DNA of 64,000 bases, from assembly GCA_033558025.1 (NCBI GenBank), contig JAUCEF010000006.1, positions 1,674,001 through 1,738,000 of the forward strand, in the 5' to 3' direction. Under the pieces are notes generated by a model. It saw only the letters and a list, made by a program, of their open reading frames with translations, ran no database searches and was not told the origin of the DNA. A program made the translations under genes and the position numbers. This DNA is from Phytophthora sp. 'mugwort'. Taxonomy: Eukaryota > Oomycota > Peronosporomycetes > Peronosporales > Peronosporaceae. Position 1 is the first letter of the stretch. Every line of letters begins with the position of its first letter. Below are positions 1-11,844 of this stretch, piece after piece.

Positions 1-372
1 AAATGGACGTAGTTCTCGATAGAATCCTTCTACTTCGGCTGGCACGCTTTCACGTGCACGCTTTGTAAGTATTTTTCTGGTAATTGGGAGGTCAAACTTA
101 AGCAAACAACACAGTGTTGAAGTAAAGTAGTTGAGTGTGGTGTCGAGCTTTTCCTTCACTGCCTCTTGCAATTCCTCTAAGTAAAAACACGGATGAATAC
201 GAATGTAATCTTGTACAAACTTAACAGCTTCCTGAGGCCATCTAGTCGACTTTTTCTTACTATCCGCAGGCAGCTCGTTTCCTTTGGATTTAGAGAGACC
301 ATGCCAGCGCTCAATAGACCGAATAGACACACCTAATACACAAGCCACTAGTGCCAGACTAATGTCGTACAT
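1..372 (-). pseudogene. Tc1/IS630-like transposase, N-terminal part, cut by window edge
   Basis: Read on the minus strand from about 372 down to base 1, one frame stays open for about 124 codons and runs off the window. It starts with a helix-turn-helix-like stretch (SLALVACVLGVSIRSIERW) followed by a second DNA-binding segment containing HPCFYLEELQ and TRKILTKRARE. This pattern is typical of the N-terminus of Tc1/mariner-IS630 transposases with two helix-turn-helix units; the catalytic DDE part would lie outside the window. A similar but diverged copy sits at 16,975-17,945 on the plus strand. The first ATG in frame is at 372, but the frame is open a little further upstream, so the start is uncertain. 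Family assignment is from motif recognition only. Confidence 0.65.
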
Positions 373-605
373 GTAAAAAGCACTATCTCCCGCCAACGCA
401 AGTCTGTTGAGACCGTCATGACAAGCTCGCCGCTAATTCCGAAATGACATCACACTTGAGGCGGAGTTACGGCGTACTTAGCAACGAATGGCGGGTATTA
501 AACCGCCAAACCGCACTTAACTTGATAATTATATGGTAACTCGGTCTCTTCGCGTGGCATCACGAGCCTAAAGCTACACTACTTCATGGCTACACATGGT
601 TAGGG

Positions 606-1660
606 TTATTTTAATTCAGGCGGAATTGGCCCGCTGCCCGCGAAAACAGAAGCAAGGCACAATACAATATCTATAATTTTTCTGAGATACATCGACAGCG
701 TATTTGCCTTCTCCGATACAACAATCAGCAGTTCGACGTGAAAAACGAAATTGAACGTCCACATGCGCTCCAGAATGCCAGATGGCTCTGATCGTTTGTC
801 AGCTTTCGCACCATTGGCCGCAATATCTTCTAGAACATTGGCAATAGAAACCCACAGCCATTGGACTCGGAGAATGCGCACGCACTCGACAGTCCCGCCG
901 CGTTTTGCTTAGCGATTCAGTCATGTGCTTGTTTCGAGCATATCATAGTAGCTGCTCTTTTTCATCTGCTATACTGGTCAGAAACTGATCCTTGCGCTTA
1001 CACGGCGCGCTGCATGCTATATGCACACTCTGAACCGTATCCAAACACTCCGCGACTGAGGCGGTGTTTTTTTGCTACACCAACCAACAGAAGGTTTAGT
1101 CGATGTGCAATACAGTGAATATAATGCGCTTGTGGGATACTCATTTACTCGCTGCTGCAAGCCATTATAGTCGCCTGACATGTTTTTTTGGCTGCACAGT
1201 GATATCCTTGGCCACGACAACGACAAACTCAAACCCCATTTTGCCAGCTGAACTTCGAGGCACGTGAAAACTGTTGCGGCGCTAGTATCTTTCATGTGTA
1301 CAATCCCCAAAAGTCTCTCCATGCCTCGACCAGCAAAATGATTGACAAACCGAATCGCGACTGGCATTTGCTCAGTCTTAGCTTCACAGCTAGCTTCGTC
1401 AACGAGCAGCGAAAAGTATCCATTGCCAAGCTCAGTCACTAAAATATGCTGTTGAACAACATTAGCTGCACAATGCATTAGTTGCTGTTGAACAGAGGGG
1501 GAAGTGTATTTTGCGTTGCATCCTGCAGCCTCCATCCGAGACGAGAACTCGGGAACATGTTGTGGTGTGTAGTGTACCAGTTCCAAGAAGTTTCCTTTAT
1601 ACTGGAATACCAAAGAATGAGGAATGGACAGCCCTCAAGGTTTTAATTCCACGGTACTGC
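606..1660 (-). pseudogene. hAT-like (DUF4371/ZMYM1-type) transposase fragment
   Basis: Two minus-strand stretches give conserved-looking protein. The first (about 1613-1017) contains FSLLVDEASCEAKTEQMPV and then NMSGDYNGLQQRV, which correspond to the first catalytic Asp region and the G-ANMSG block of DUF4371/hAT transposases that resemble ZMYM1. The second (881-606) continues with a block containing FNFVFHVELL and YLRKIIDIV, matching the later helical part of the same family. The two parts are in different frames, and the C-terminal dimerisation region is not seen; a Tc1-like fragment lies beyond it. This is a dead, truncated copy. The 230 bases between 372 and 606 show nothing I can name. 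Confidence 0.6.
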
Positions 1661-1849
1661 GTAAATGCAAGACATACTTTCATTTGTTTCAGGAGCGCTT
1701 GTCGTGGTCACCGGACGTCAATCAAATAGATGGAAAACAAATAGATCGAAAATGATCGTATTCTTTGAACGGTTGGTCCGGACTTGCTCCACACTTGCTT
1801 TGTTTTCCCCACTTGCGACAATGACCAGCCACAAAACAGCATGCTGCTG

Positions 1850-2753
1850 CTGCATTAAAGAAGCGAAAGCGGAACGCAGATTACATGCGCCATTATCGAG
1901 TGAAAAAAAATCTCCGCACGGTAGAGTCTGGCTCTGATGCTTTCCATGCAGCGAACGCCAGCAGGGAAGGTGGTGATGCCGCGAGGTCTTGTGTACCTGC
2001 CCAAGTTGCATTGAAGGCGACGCAGCGCCAACACCAGAAAAAAATATATGCGTGACTACATGCGTAAATATCGGGCTGAACAGAAGAAGAAGGTTGTACA
2101 CGAAGAATCCCGCTCTGATGGAGGACCAGGAACAACTGGAGCACCCATGGACGAACGAGGTGGTGATTCCGTGGAGACTCCCGGACCAAGTGGCGTGTAT
2201 TCAATTGACGATCGCCTGCTAGATTTAGCAGAAACGATACTGGACAAACGTGGCATCACTGAAGAAGGTTTTTTCTGATATAAAAGGTCAACAATTCACT
2301 ACCCACCCAAAATTGGCTTTAGCTTACTATTACTGCTGTGCAGGTCATCCAGATGCGTTCGTTTTTAATGACGAGCACGTGCGTGAAAGTAATTCAGTCA
2401 GAGAAAGATTGGTAAACGCATTGGATTCACCTCCGAGCATACCAGAATGTGCGCGTTGCCAAGCTATTGCGAAAGAAGCTGATCCGTCGCACTGCTGTAT
2501 TTTTGCTTGCGCATCATGTTGCGAGTTTTTTGTTGGGCCTCAGTGCAGTCACGTATGCTTGACACTGTCGCATCGATCAGAATCATTTCGTCTGACGGAA
2601 GACGAGTATACAACGCGATATGGTCACTTATCGGATGATACCGTCAGAAACCACGCTCAAGTTTTGGTGCAACCGGACGGGTCAAAGTATTTTTTAACCC
2701 TGAGCTATCAACGATACAGATCGAATTCGTCTCTGCTCCAAGTGCGCATCTAA
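1850..2753 (+). pseudogene. Helitron-like N-terminus: basic repeats and Cys-rich segment
   Basis: Two copies of a short basic motif occur here, YMRHYRVKK near 1,890 and YMRKYRAEQKKK near 2,055, each preceded by further basic residues. Downstream, 2250-2753 encodes about 167 residues with CARCQAIAKEADPSHCC and CASCCEF clusters, suggesting a zinc-binding region. In related elements this lies ahead of the Rep domain. The pieces are in different frames and no single start can be defined. A DNA-binding role is inference from the basic motif and the cysteines. Confidence 0.45.
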
Positions 2754-3006
2754 CCCGAGGAAGTCCAAATTCAGTCTAGCGAGTGGACATGAATACGGAC
2801 GTTGTGGATCGCTTGCTTTGAGTGCAATTGCTAAAAATTGCATTTCGCCAGCTCGTTGTTTGGTTTGGTGTTTTCTCTCTCTGGAAAACACTGCAGTGGG
2901 CATGCAATATGTTTTCCTTCTAGTGGTCCTCAGCGTGCGCGAAAGTACTCCCTGTCACAGATATTAATCGAAAACCTCGCGTCACTTTTATTGGACCTTC
3001 AGAAGC

Positions 3007-5257
3007 GTGGAGATAACGAAACATTTATTTTGCAGGTTGTATGAACTCCCAAGTGCAAGCATTTTTTCGTGGCTGTCTGTGTTGAAAGAAACACATAACT
3101 TTTTCCGGAAAGAAGGAATTGAGGTTGATACTTCACAAACCGAGGTGGAAAAGTTGGCAATGCTAGAAAAAGCCAATGAAAACGATGTAATTGTAAGTGA
3201 TGCTCCTGCATTACGTGCTGTTGATGATGCTGTTAATTCCGAGCGATATGGCACCGATGTTAGCAGCGGCGTTGATGATTTAGACGATGTGGTGATTCAA
3301 CGGTCTGCCGTTCTACAGCCAGCAGTGTGTAAAAATGACAAAGTGATATCTACCATAATTACTAGCATGCTGGATGGTGTTGGAATCGAAGATGATGCTG
3401 CCATTATACGTAGAGGGGAGTTGATCCGAATGTAGAATGGGGTGAGAATGGTGCTGTGATTGCTGCGTTCCCCACTCTATTCCTGATGGGCGGTGAAACG
3501 CTCCCTTCTGGTCCATTTTCCAGTGACCTCATACGCCATTTAATGTGTTACTACGATGACCGCTTTGAAGGGAGTGCTTCACTTATCGCGACCCTTTTCA
3601 ATCAATTGCAGCGTCATACAGCGGTGCGAAAGGCAGCTCGCGCGGCAAATCCCACGCAAATACATTAAAAAAAAACTGGGCGACTTAGCAACCTCGACTG
3701 AGTTTAAAGAATCGCTTGGTGCAGCAATGAATGGTCCAGAGTCGCCAGCAGACAAATGACTAAATGATGGATTGTTACGTATTCTTTCGGTTGTTGGGGG
3801 TACTGTACCATTTTCGCCGTTTCAACGTGCAGCGATACGACCAAAGCTTGCAGCAATGCGCATTCGTTTTAGCCTCCCACAGTTTCAAGTTACTGTCGCT
3901 CCCCCAGAGCAAGACGATTTGACGCTGCACCGAAATATATTTCTTCGAAAGCTTAATGGTTGGAATAACGATGGCTGCAAGTTTGGACAAGATAACGTTC
4001 AGTAGTCCCACCTTACTGAATACCTCAAACAAAGCCCGCGGCTTCGACTTTCGAATATGTGTCCTGCATTTGCGGCTTCTGCATTTAAAAGAAAAATGGA
4101 TCTTATGAAAGCAATTCTTCGCTGTTCGAGCCCACAGAACACAAGAATAAGTCGCAGTTATGCCGAACGTGAGGCGGATGCATACGGAAAAGTTGCTGGA
4201 TTTATTGGCGTTATAGAGCCTCAGATTGATGGCCGCTTACACACTTGCACATGACAGTGCACGGATCGTCACTTACGCCTGAGCTTTTTTTTTTTTTTTT
4301 TAACAAGTGGTGCCTCTTGTGAAGAATTGCGGCAATACATCGCTGAATAGATGGATGCGGTATGCATGAATCGATTAGCTTCTGATACATGAACGTGGTT
4401 AGAAAATAGGGAAAACGACGACTGTGAATCCCCATTACCTCGTGCTTGTGAAGTCACATTGCCGGAAGCGCGTCAAAATATCGCCGCTGTCCAAGAAGTA
4501 ATTTGCAGCAACAAATACCCATTCCCATTCGAAAACATGCATAAAAGGGAAACGCGGTAAAACACAATGCCGCCTTTGTCGCCCCGCTGGAATCCACAAC
4601 CAGAAAACACAACCACTACATAATAACAAACAGAACGGTGTATGCTCAGGAAAACCATTGACTATAGAACCGGAGAAAATACTGGATGTTGGTTATGATC
4701 CAGAGAAGGTCAATTCTTCGTCCCCATATTGATGGCCCCACAGTCTGGGAACAGTTCAGACCAGAACCGGATGGCATGTTTATCGAAACTAACACAGTTC
4801 TGTCTGGCTTAACAGTTCCATACTGCAACGCTAGTGTAATGAACAGAGAAGATGCTGGGGATATGGTCGACGAGTACCAGCAAAACTATATGACGAAAGA
4901 AGGTGCTGGTGTGAAAACGCTGCAACGGTAATGTTGACCGCATTGGAAGATGCACCCAAGTATCCAAGCGTTGTAGCAGACAGCGGAACGCCCGTGCGGC
5001 AGGCACAATACTTGGCAACACGAACTGTGAATGCATTTGGTGCATATGAATGGCCATTGTCATTGATGGTATACGCGTTGTTGGGTCATAAATCGCATAT
5101 ATCATCCGAGGCGTTTTGGTACATATTTCCGCCCGGAGTTTTGGCTGAGCTACGCAAATCTGAAGTCGTCCACTCTGACGATGATGAAAATGCAGAAAAC
5201 CTTGATTCCTCTACAGACAGTGAGCATGACAGCATGATTGACGATGTTGACGTATAA
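3007..5257 (+). pseudogene. Helitron-like Rep region, frameshifted
   Basis: The stretch 3456-3760 begins AAFPTLFLMGGETLPSGPF, matching the conserved 'NAFPxLFPxG' entry to the Helitron-like N domain, and 3772-4010 contains RILSVVGGTVPFSPF and MRIRFSLPQFQVT, also family hallmarks. At 4195-4255 IGVIEPQIDGRLHT corresponds to the region of the Rep HUH motif (usually G-LH-H); the second His reads as Thr-Cys in one frame because of sequence decay. The fragments 4686-4931 and 4931-5257 read as the region after Rep (SVVADSGTPVRQAQYLATRTVNA). At least five frame changes or stops break it, so no active Rep can be made. Confidence 0.55.
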
Positions 5258-5265
5258 ATAAATTC

Positions 5266-6336
5266 ATGGAAAAAGACTCAAACAGTATCCCAATAGATGA
5301 AGCTATCGAAGAGCTCGCAGACTTCGCTTATTCGGAAGACCTGTCGGTACTGAGTTCTTCACTAAACGATCAACATACTACAGGAGGAGCACCATCATAC
5401 AAGATCGATGGAAAATTGATTTTTCTCACTCAAATGGAGTCATACAAGTATCGTGGGTCACATTTTCTGAACTATTCACCAATTGAATTTGCTTGCATTG
5501 TGGATCTCATACCTCGCCAAATGTCGACAGGTAAAAAAATCAAGACGAGGGCGTAAACGTCGGAAAGGTTTTGCGCTGGACCCGCAACATCCACTTTCCA
5601 TCACTAGGAAGCCGTCGTCCGCGCAAAAATGTTACCGCCAATCTTTGGGGGATCTCCACCTCCAGCATTCCGTCGCAAGAAAAGCAACACCCAGAAGATG
5701 GATGATCTCGCTAAGTATACTCCTCTCTGTTGCGGTCCCCTGGAATCTTAATCACAGACCCCCGTTTGACCTGAACGCCTCTGGCTTAGCGCAATTGTGC
5801 AGATCATGGGTCATCCGCTACTTTTGTAGCGAGACAAAGGTATGGACAAGTACATTACTTTATCAGAAGCGGGTCAGGAACAACGACAACGAGAAAACAT
5901 ATCTGGACTGGAGAGCTCGGAATGCAACACGATGAAAAGAAAATCCTTTCCCTGAAGTGAATACCATGAACCGATCTGGACGTCATTGTGACGTGTGTGA
6001 CCCAGAAGCCGATGGTCAACTGTCTGGGGGGATGATTATTTGTATTGGCTAACTAGAGCTGCTGCACTTGGTAATCCTACCCACCGCGACAGCATTATTG
6101 CGATGAAATCAATATTTCGGTCGGTCATGAGTGATGAAAACGGAGACAGTCAAACGGAGAAGGGGATTAACTTGTTGCGGGCAGCAACTTTGAAAGCTAG
6201 CGTCTACCGTTACAATAATAGGATTGAAAATGTCATGCTCAATCCGCAGTCAAGTCTCAAAGCTATAGCATACCACATTCACAAGACGCCCTCTCGAGGC
6301 CGTGCTTCAAATGCATCGAACTTGGAGCGTTGGTGA
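5266..6336 (+). pseudogene. Helitron-like linker upstream of the missing helicase
   Basis: 5266-5556 contains YKYRGSHFLNYSPIEFACIV, matching the 'Y.YR...L..LS.YE' linker found between Rep and helicase parts. Further fragments with RPPFDLNASGLAQ (about 5,757-5,795) and a helical piece at 6040-6336 (YWLTRAAALGNPTHRDSI) follow in other frames. The sequence then loses all coding character. The helicase part that should come next is absent, which is a truncation rather than scattered mutation. Confidence 0.45.
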
Positions 6337-6339
6337 GAT

Positions 6340-7689
6340 TTGTGACTTCCAAAAACAAACCAACGATACATATTAGGGTAAATCCGCTTTGGGGTCAGTA
6401 TTTTAAAATAATTGGGGTTCCGTTAAGTGTAAACTCGCCTGCTTAGATTGGGACCTACCGTGTTTCGCAATATATACCCCAAATCCTACTCATTCCTGCA
6501 TCATTGAATGTATTCAAAGTGCACTCAAAATATAGAATGTTGCTTGGTACTCTCTGATCTAGTGAATGATATGTGGCGCTAACCATAGGTCTGTACTCTC
6601 AACGTATCCTATGCCCTCTTGTTTTCGGTGCTTTGCCGTAGACTGGCCTCGTAAGTAGGCGGTGACCCTTTCGTAGGCTATGTGTTCACCGTTGCGCTAT
6701 CAGCTTGGTGCATGCTGCTGTCGAGCCGTCCCTTGGAGACCTCACGCAACAACTTTCACCAAGACCTCTTCCTGTTTCTTTTGTAGAGCGCGTTGGCAGC
6801 TCGCTTATTCACTTCCTCTCCCCGTCGCACGCAAGTTCGTAGGTTGTACCCTGTCTAACGACATCGCGAGCAGTGTATCGAGAGTCGAGATTGACATACC
6901 CGGAGCGGCCGCGTAACCGAATCTTCTTAGGGCATCCTCGATCGGATGTAATGGCAATATGCTTCAAATTGTCGTTTTTCAGAACACGGGAACGACCTTA
7001 GCGCTCCTCTCCACACTTTCTTGCAGCCTGGCAACCGAGTAGTACCGGTCAATTCCGCGCGGGAGTATAGCCGAACACCCAGCCCTTAAACCACATGAGC
7101 ACAACTTGAGCGCTATGTTTATTTACTGTGGTATATATGTTGCCGATTCTCGAATGAATTCAATGTCATCTTTAGAAACTGGAGAAAACAGCCGCTTCGG
7201 TCCAATAAGCAGGTTCTTCTTGACATTTCCTTTCACCAACGAAAAAATTTCATCAGCCGAAGATTTGTGCTTAAGCCGGCGTTTATATATTTGCCATTGG
7301 ATTTGCCGAGTCAGTCCTTGGATGCAACGAAGCCAGGTTTCATTTCTCTCGTCATTAGAAAATAGGCTCGTCCTACCTGCACATTCTAGCTCAAAACCGT
7401 GTGCTGTGGCCGCACGCACCAGTGTCATATATACCAACACGCCAAGCACGCTTTTTCCAGCGGCCCTGCCAAGCGCACAGAGCTACCCTTCTAAATGCAA
7501 GCAGCAATCCGCGAGCTGGTGGAGAAAGACGTTAAGGCAGCTCGTATCTGCAATGAGCTGATCGACAGCTTCGTGCTGTCGCTGTGTCTGCGTTGGAGCA
7601 AATCCAATACTTCGTCTACAGCTACAGACGAAGCAAGTTGAAGTGCCCCAACATTCCGTGAGGCGAGCTACCGGTCCCTGCGCCGTTTA
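6340..7689. other. Repeat-derived spacer, nothing recognised
   Basis: Short open frames occur on both strands (for example 7449-7123 on the minus strand, about 108 residues) but I recognise no domain in them and codon content does not favour one frame. The position between two dead transposons makes transposon-derived sequence, such as LTR or untranslated parts, the likely content. Confidence 0.5.
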
Positions 7690-8881
7690 CATTCGAATAT
7701 CCCTTGGACGAGGACGGATCACCGGCTCTAGGCGATGGTAGTGAGGAAGATCCATTAGTAATTGATATTACGACAGAGTTCTTGCTGATGTCTTCTGCCA
7801 GGGATTCTGACACGTTTGTATTCTACATGAATGCAACGTTCAAGCTCGTCACGTGTGCTTACCCTCTCATTACCTTCGGGTCTTTGACGCTGCACGTCAG
7901 TTCTATCCCATGACATTGTTCATAACATCTCACGGACTGTCGAGCAGTACACGCACGCTCTCCGCAGCCTCATGGACGTTTTAAGACGGTAGTGCGGCAG
8001 CACCTCGTGGTCAGCTATTGCGTGAGCGATGATGAAGACGCGCAGCTCAAAGCAGGCAACAAAGACTAGCTATTCCGACTCAGTTTTCGGCGGGTTTACC
8101 CATGGACTGACTGATGCGATTTTCCCATGAGGTGGGAAAAGTCAAGAAACGCGTATGAAGTCTCTCGAACAATTCGAAGTGCCTGGTCTATCCATTACTT
8201 ACGAGACGCACCACTGTCGTGATGCCACCGAACTCGCCGTAGTTCCGGAGCGGGCTGACACTGTGCGGCAAGCCGCCTCGAACTCAGAAGATTTGCCGAG
8301 TACTGGATCAAGTCGAAGTTTTGCAAGTGGCAGTGGTTCTCCCCCCCCCCCCCCGGCCGGGTTTGCGAAAACAAACAACCCCATGGAGCAGTTCAACAAG
8401 GTCATCAAGCGCGATTACACCATGCCATCCGCATTAAGCTGTGCGTTTTGCCCAGGGAGGTGCTGTTGATGTGTTGTCATCGCACATCATCCGCCAGAAC
8501 TTTATTTATTCTGAAGCCAAAGCCATCGACCACACTGATTGCTAGAACGAAGCAATCCATCACGGCTATAAAAATAGTGGTCGCTCAAGCTTGTCAGAGC
8601 GTGCCGTTTCTGTAGGAGGTTCCAGTGGACGGCCAAGTGGATAAACAAGGTACGCAGCTGGTTCGACCCACAAGAAAACGCCATGAATGGTGAAGAAGGC
8701 GAGCGAAACAGTGTCGGATTCAGCGCCTTGGTCGGCCAGCAGTGGGTGGAAAGTGAATTTAGATGCGGGAACATGCGGTTGCCGAACTTTCTACAACTTT
8801 GGAGATTGTGTGCACCTCCCTGTCTGCTTGAAAGACAAGGACAAAGTGGCGCTCTGTTCCTGGTCAGCCTGGCATGGCTGA
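7690..8881 (+). pseudogene. MULE-type transposase remnant with SWIM zinc finger
   Basis: Fragments in several frames follow the order of a Mutator-like transposase. Near 7,813-7,900, FVFYMNATFKLVTCAYP fits the start of the MULE catalytic domain ('F.iD.TyklN...P'). Near 8,370-8,430, TNNPMEQFNKVIKRDYT fits the C-terminal 'RTNN..E..N' block. At 8,736-8,835, WKVNLDAGTCGCRTFYNFGDCVHL is a clear SWIM zinc finger, with the CxC...CxH spacing used to bind zinc. Stops and frameshifts between blocks make it non-functional, and a C-run (14 C at 8,341-8,354) interrupts the middle. No terminal repeats were found. The SWIM motif is the firmest evidence; MULE versus FAR1-type cannot be separated here. Confidence 0.65.
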
Positions 8882-8932
8882 CGTGTCAAACAGAAAATGT
8901 CGGGCTGGCCAGGAACAGAGCGCCGCTTTGTC
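8840..8932. repeat. 30-bp inverted repeat with 33-bp loop
   Basis: Bases 8840-8869 and 8903-8932 are reverse complements with 28 of 30 matches (core GGCGCTCTGTTCCTGG / CCAGGAACAGAGCGCC). The left arm overlaps the end of the SWIM finger coding part, so the right arm is probably a small inverted duplication of that end. It could fold as a long hairpin in RNA. Confidence 0.85.
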
Positions 8933-9280
8933 GAGAGGTGTGTGAAGCGTGCCAAGCCATCAGCAGGAAGCCAGCGTGAACGTCCGGTGGTTGATTCCTG
9001 CGCGCTATGTGTGGTCTAGATCCAAATCGAGTCCGACAGACTGTCTCGCGTTTTATAGGACTTCGTGGGCAGTGCTGCATGCTTCTTTAAGGTAATTCGA
9101 GAAAATACATTTGTTGTTTCTCGACGAACTTTTATGGAGGTTCTGGCTACAAAGTGCATTGAGAAATCGATATTTGGATACTCAAGCGAATCGGTGTGGT
9201 GCCTGCTAGGCACGAAAACCGAATTTCAGTTGAATTGGGGCTGCAACTTTAACTATTCAACATTCGTGATCCGGTTTTAG

Positions 9281-9980
9281 GCTTCTAACGAAGTGAAGAC
9301 AAGGTCTTGATTAATTATTTACGTCCGCGCAAGGGCCGGGCATCTCTCCGTAAACACTTATCGGGTGTCAGTATCGAACAACTTGCCGATTTGATCTGTA
9401 GGTTTCAAATCATGAGTAGGTCAGGTCAAGCTAAAGTTGAGTTGAGTAACCTTCTGCGAAAAAATTAGCCTGCACTGGCTTGTACGTATTGTGAAACGCC
9501 TATGAAAACGTATTATAAGCGCCTCAAAGAGTACTAACAGATATAATTAACGTCAAGGCTGCAAAAAAAAGAAAAGAAAATGTATTCTATGTACCAGTCA
9601 AAGTGCAAGGTAGCCATCCGTGGTACTATTGGATGAACTAGTTCGTAGATGTTCGTAGAAGACGTCTGGACAATGTAATCTAAGTTCGAAGTTTATACAG
9701 CACGATTTGACTTCACGGCTGCAAGAAGTCGGAGGATGTATCTTGAAGTTGAAGTTGACCAAACTACGGATTGCATTTTTTCTAAAGGATGCATGTTTGA
9801 CAACAGATGGAGAACTATTTTATGATTTTTTTGTAGTAGCGTATATAGTAAGATGGTTGAGGCTTTATTTCGTTTCCTTTTCACCCTGCTTCTTAGCTTG
9901 CCAAGCACCCCTTTTCCAAACATGAGCATCGCTCGGTGCGTGCTCCTGGTACCACACAACATCCCGCTCAAGGAGTTCAC
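9281..9980. other. Spacer without recognisable gene
   Basis: AT-rich patches and short open frames only. The minus-strand frame 9980-9693 (about 95 residues) has no motif I recognise. Nothing supports a host gene. Confidence 0.5.
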
Positions 9981-10019
9981 GAGCCGGCGAAAGAAGCCAG
10001 AGCTCCGGTCGGGACTGCG

Positions 10020-11760
10020 ACCTGTGTGGGGCTATCCAGCCGTGATGCCCCCACACTGTGAGTCTTCCAAGAGACCGAGGCCGTCTTTTGGAAGTGGGCA
10101 GCTACGCGCTGATCACAAGGACAACTCGAAGTTCTCCGGCAGGATCCCACCCTGGGGCCATCATTGACCTCCGAGATCTGCGTATTGCGTTTGCCCATGT
10201 GGTAGGCAACAACGACTCGGCCAAACTGCTTGGTAATATACTACGGTCCCAAGCTCACAGACGCGGCACGGCTACAGCACATATTGGCGGACATGCAGAC
10301 AAGGTGTTCACTGTGGAACTACCGGGCACGCACTCTGCGAGGACAAGTGGTTATCCTACAACAGATCATCTTGCCTGTTCTCTGGTACACGGCCAGTGTC
10401 TGCTACATACCTGAAACTGGTTTCCAAGACCAAGTCCAGGACATGATAGTACGGTTCATGACCCAGTCTTCTACGTCGAACATCGTTCCCCGAGCTTGGT
10501 GGACGTTGCCCATACACATGGGAGGCCTCGGCTTAACGCCTGTGAAAACGATGATCGAGGGACTCCAACTACACATGCTCTGCAAGCTGCTCATGGCCGT
10601 ACGCCAGTCACCGGATGATGTACCCTCATGGGCCGCCCCAGTCATTGCGCTGTTTGACTCCGTGATGAAACCTTGGGGACGCGCCTTTGACATCCTGTAC
10701 GCGCCGGTCTGGAACAGCCCTCATCATGTGGTGTCTCGACGGCTAAGACGATGGAGACCGCTTGGTTTGTATTGGCACCATGTTCTCTTCCTTTGGAACA
10801 CCAAACTGCGCCCCAAGATCACTCGCAACATGACCAAGTTTGACAAGTTGACAATGCCGCTGCTGGACAATGTGGATATCACGACTGCAACCAAGACGCC
10901 CAAGACCCTGCGAGCCGCAAACCTGGGAACTGTCCAAGACCTTATTCGCTTAAAGGTTTATCGGATATCTGACTTGTTTGAGCTTAGTGGATACCCGCCT
11001 CAAGCCGCCAAGCTATCCCAAGTCATCCGTGAGCATGGCCAGCCTGGGCGTGCTAACAGCGTGAGCTTCTGCGGATCTTTCTTAACTAAGATTGACTCGC
11101 TGTTACGACCGTTGGCCAACATGCCCATTGGACCCCGCCCCAAGCCACACTACGGCTGCGCACTCCATACTTGGAGCTTCAGTGGTTATGAAGTCGCTGA
11201 TCTCACGGTGTCGCTAATACGCAAGCTCCTGGTTCAGTACAAGGTACCCGGCCTGCCAACGACTGCACTTGGCATTGAACCAGCGCCTCCCGCAAATGTA
11301 TGGGGCAGGGACCTAAAGATGAACAAGCACGTACTACCAGTGACTTGTTGTACAGACTTCAGCACAACGCACTTTGGGTGGGCTTTAAGCTGCAGCACGT
11401 GCAAGGCGCTATGACTCGCTGCCATCATGGGTGTGGAGTCACTGAAACCGTCTCCCATCTCTTTTGGTATTGTGACTTTGCGGCAACCGTATGGGCGGAA
11501 TGGCTTGAGGTGTTCCAACAGTGGTTTGAGTCTCCCATTGAGTGGGCTACTGTGGTCTACTTCGCGGACATCATGCCTACGCCCCGAGCCAAAATGGATT
11601 TGATTACAGCCTCTTTGCGGTCTTCCACATAGTGAGAGTTGTGGTACTTCGCTGCCTATGGACGCACCGCATTGACATCCGCTTCCACGAGTATGAACCA
11701 AGTCTCATCGGCGTCAAGGCTCGGGTGCACGTCACGTTGCTGCCTTATGGCAGGTAACCC
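10020..11760 (+). pseudogene. LINE retrotransposon 3' part (RT C-terminal region and zinc-binding tail)
   Basis: The plus-strand frame 10230-11414 encodes about 394 residues. It contains LWNYRARTLRGQVVILQQII, matching the segment after the RT core in L1/Tad-like LINEs ('W..R.LSLRGR..v...ll'), then PRAWWTLPIHMGGLGL, matching the 'gGlGl' block. A frameshift near 11,380-11,400 moves the C-terminus to the frame with CHHGCGVTETVSHLFWYC (about 11,422-11,475), the zf-RVT zinc-binding motif. The RT catalytic YxDD lies upstream and is not seen, so this is a 5'-truncated copy, as is usual for LINEs. No poly-A tail was seen. Confidence 0.7.
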
Positions 11761-11844
11761 AGGCGCAAGCAATAAGACAGTCCACGCAGATGAGTAGGCA
11801 ACTACACACCTTATTGCGAGGACTGCCTGTGTCGGCACCCTTCG

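Larger units (their letters stand above)
1850..6336 (+). mobile_element. Decayed Helitron-like element without helicase part
   Basis: A series of plus-strand fragments in changing frames reads as the N-terminal, Helitron-like and linker parts of the oomycete/fungal Helitron Rep-helicase polyprotein. Order: basic repeats with a YMR-YR pattern (about 1850-2110), a cysteine-rich segment (2250-2753), an acidic linker (3007-3435), the Helitron-like N domain (3456-4254), and the linker before the helicase (4686-5935), with a last conserved stretch at 6040-6336. Stops and frameshifts occur throughout, and a run of 18 T sits at 4287-4304. No PIF1-type helicase motif (Walker A GxxGxGKS) follows, so the element is truncated. 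The 5' TC and 3' hairpin-CTRR ends were not identified, so borders are approximate. Confidence 0.6.

Noticed and set aside
8341..8354. Run of 14 C as a regulatory tract
   Set aside because: It lies in a dead transposase and looks like slippage or sequencing noise.
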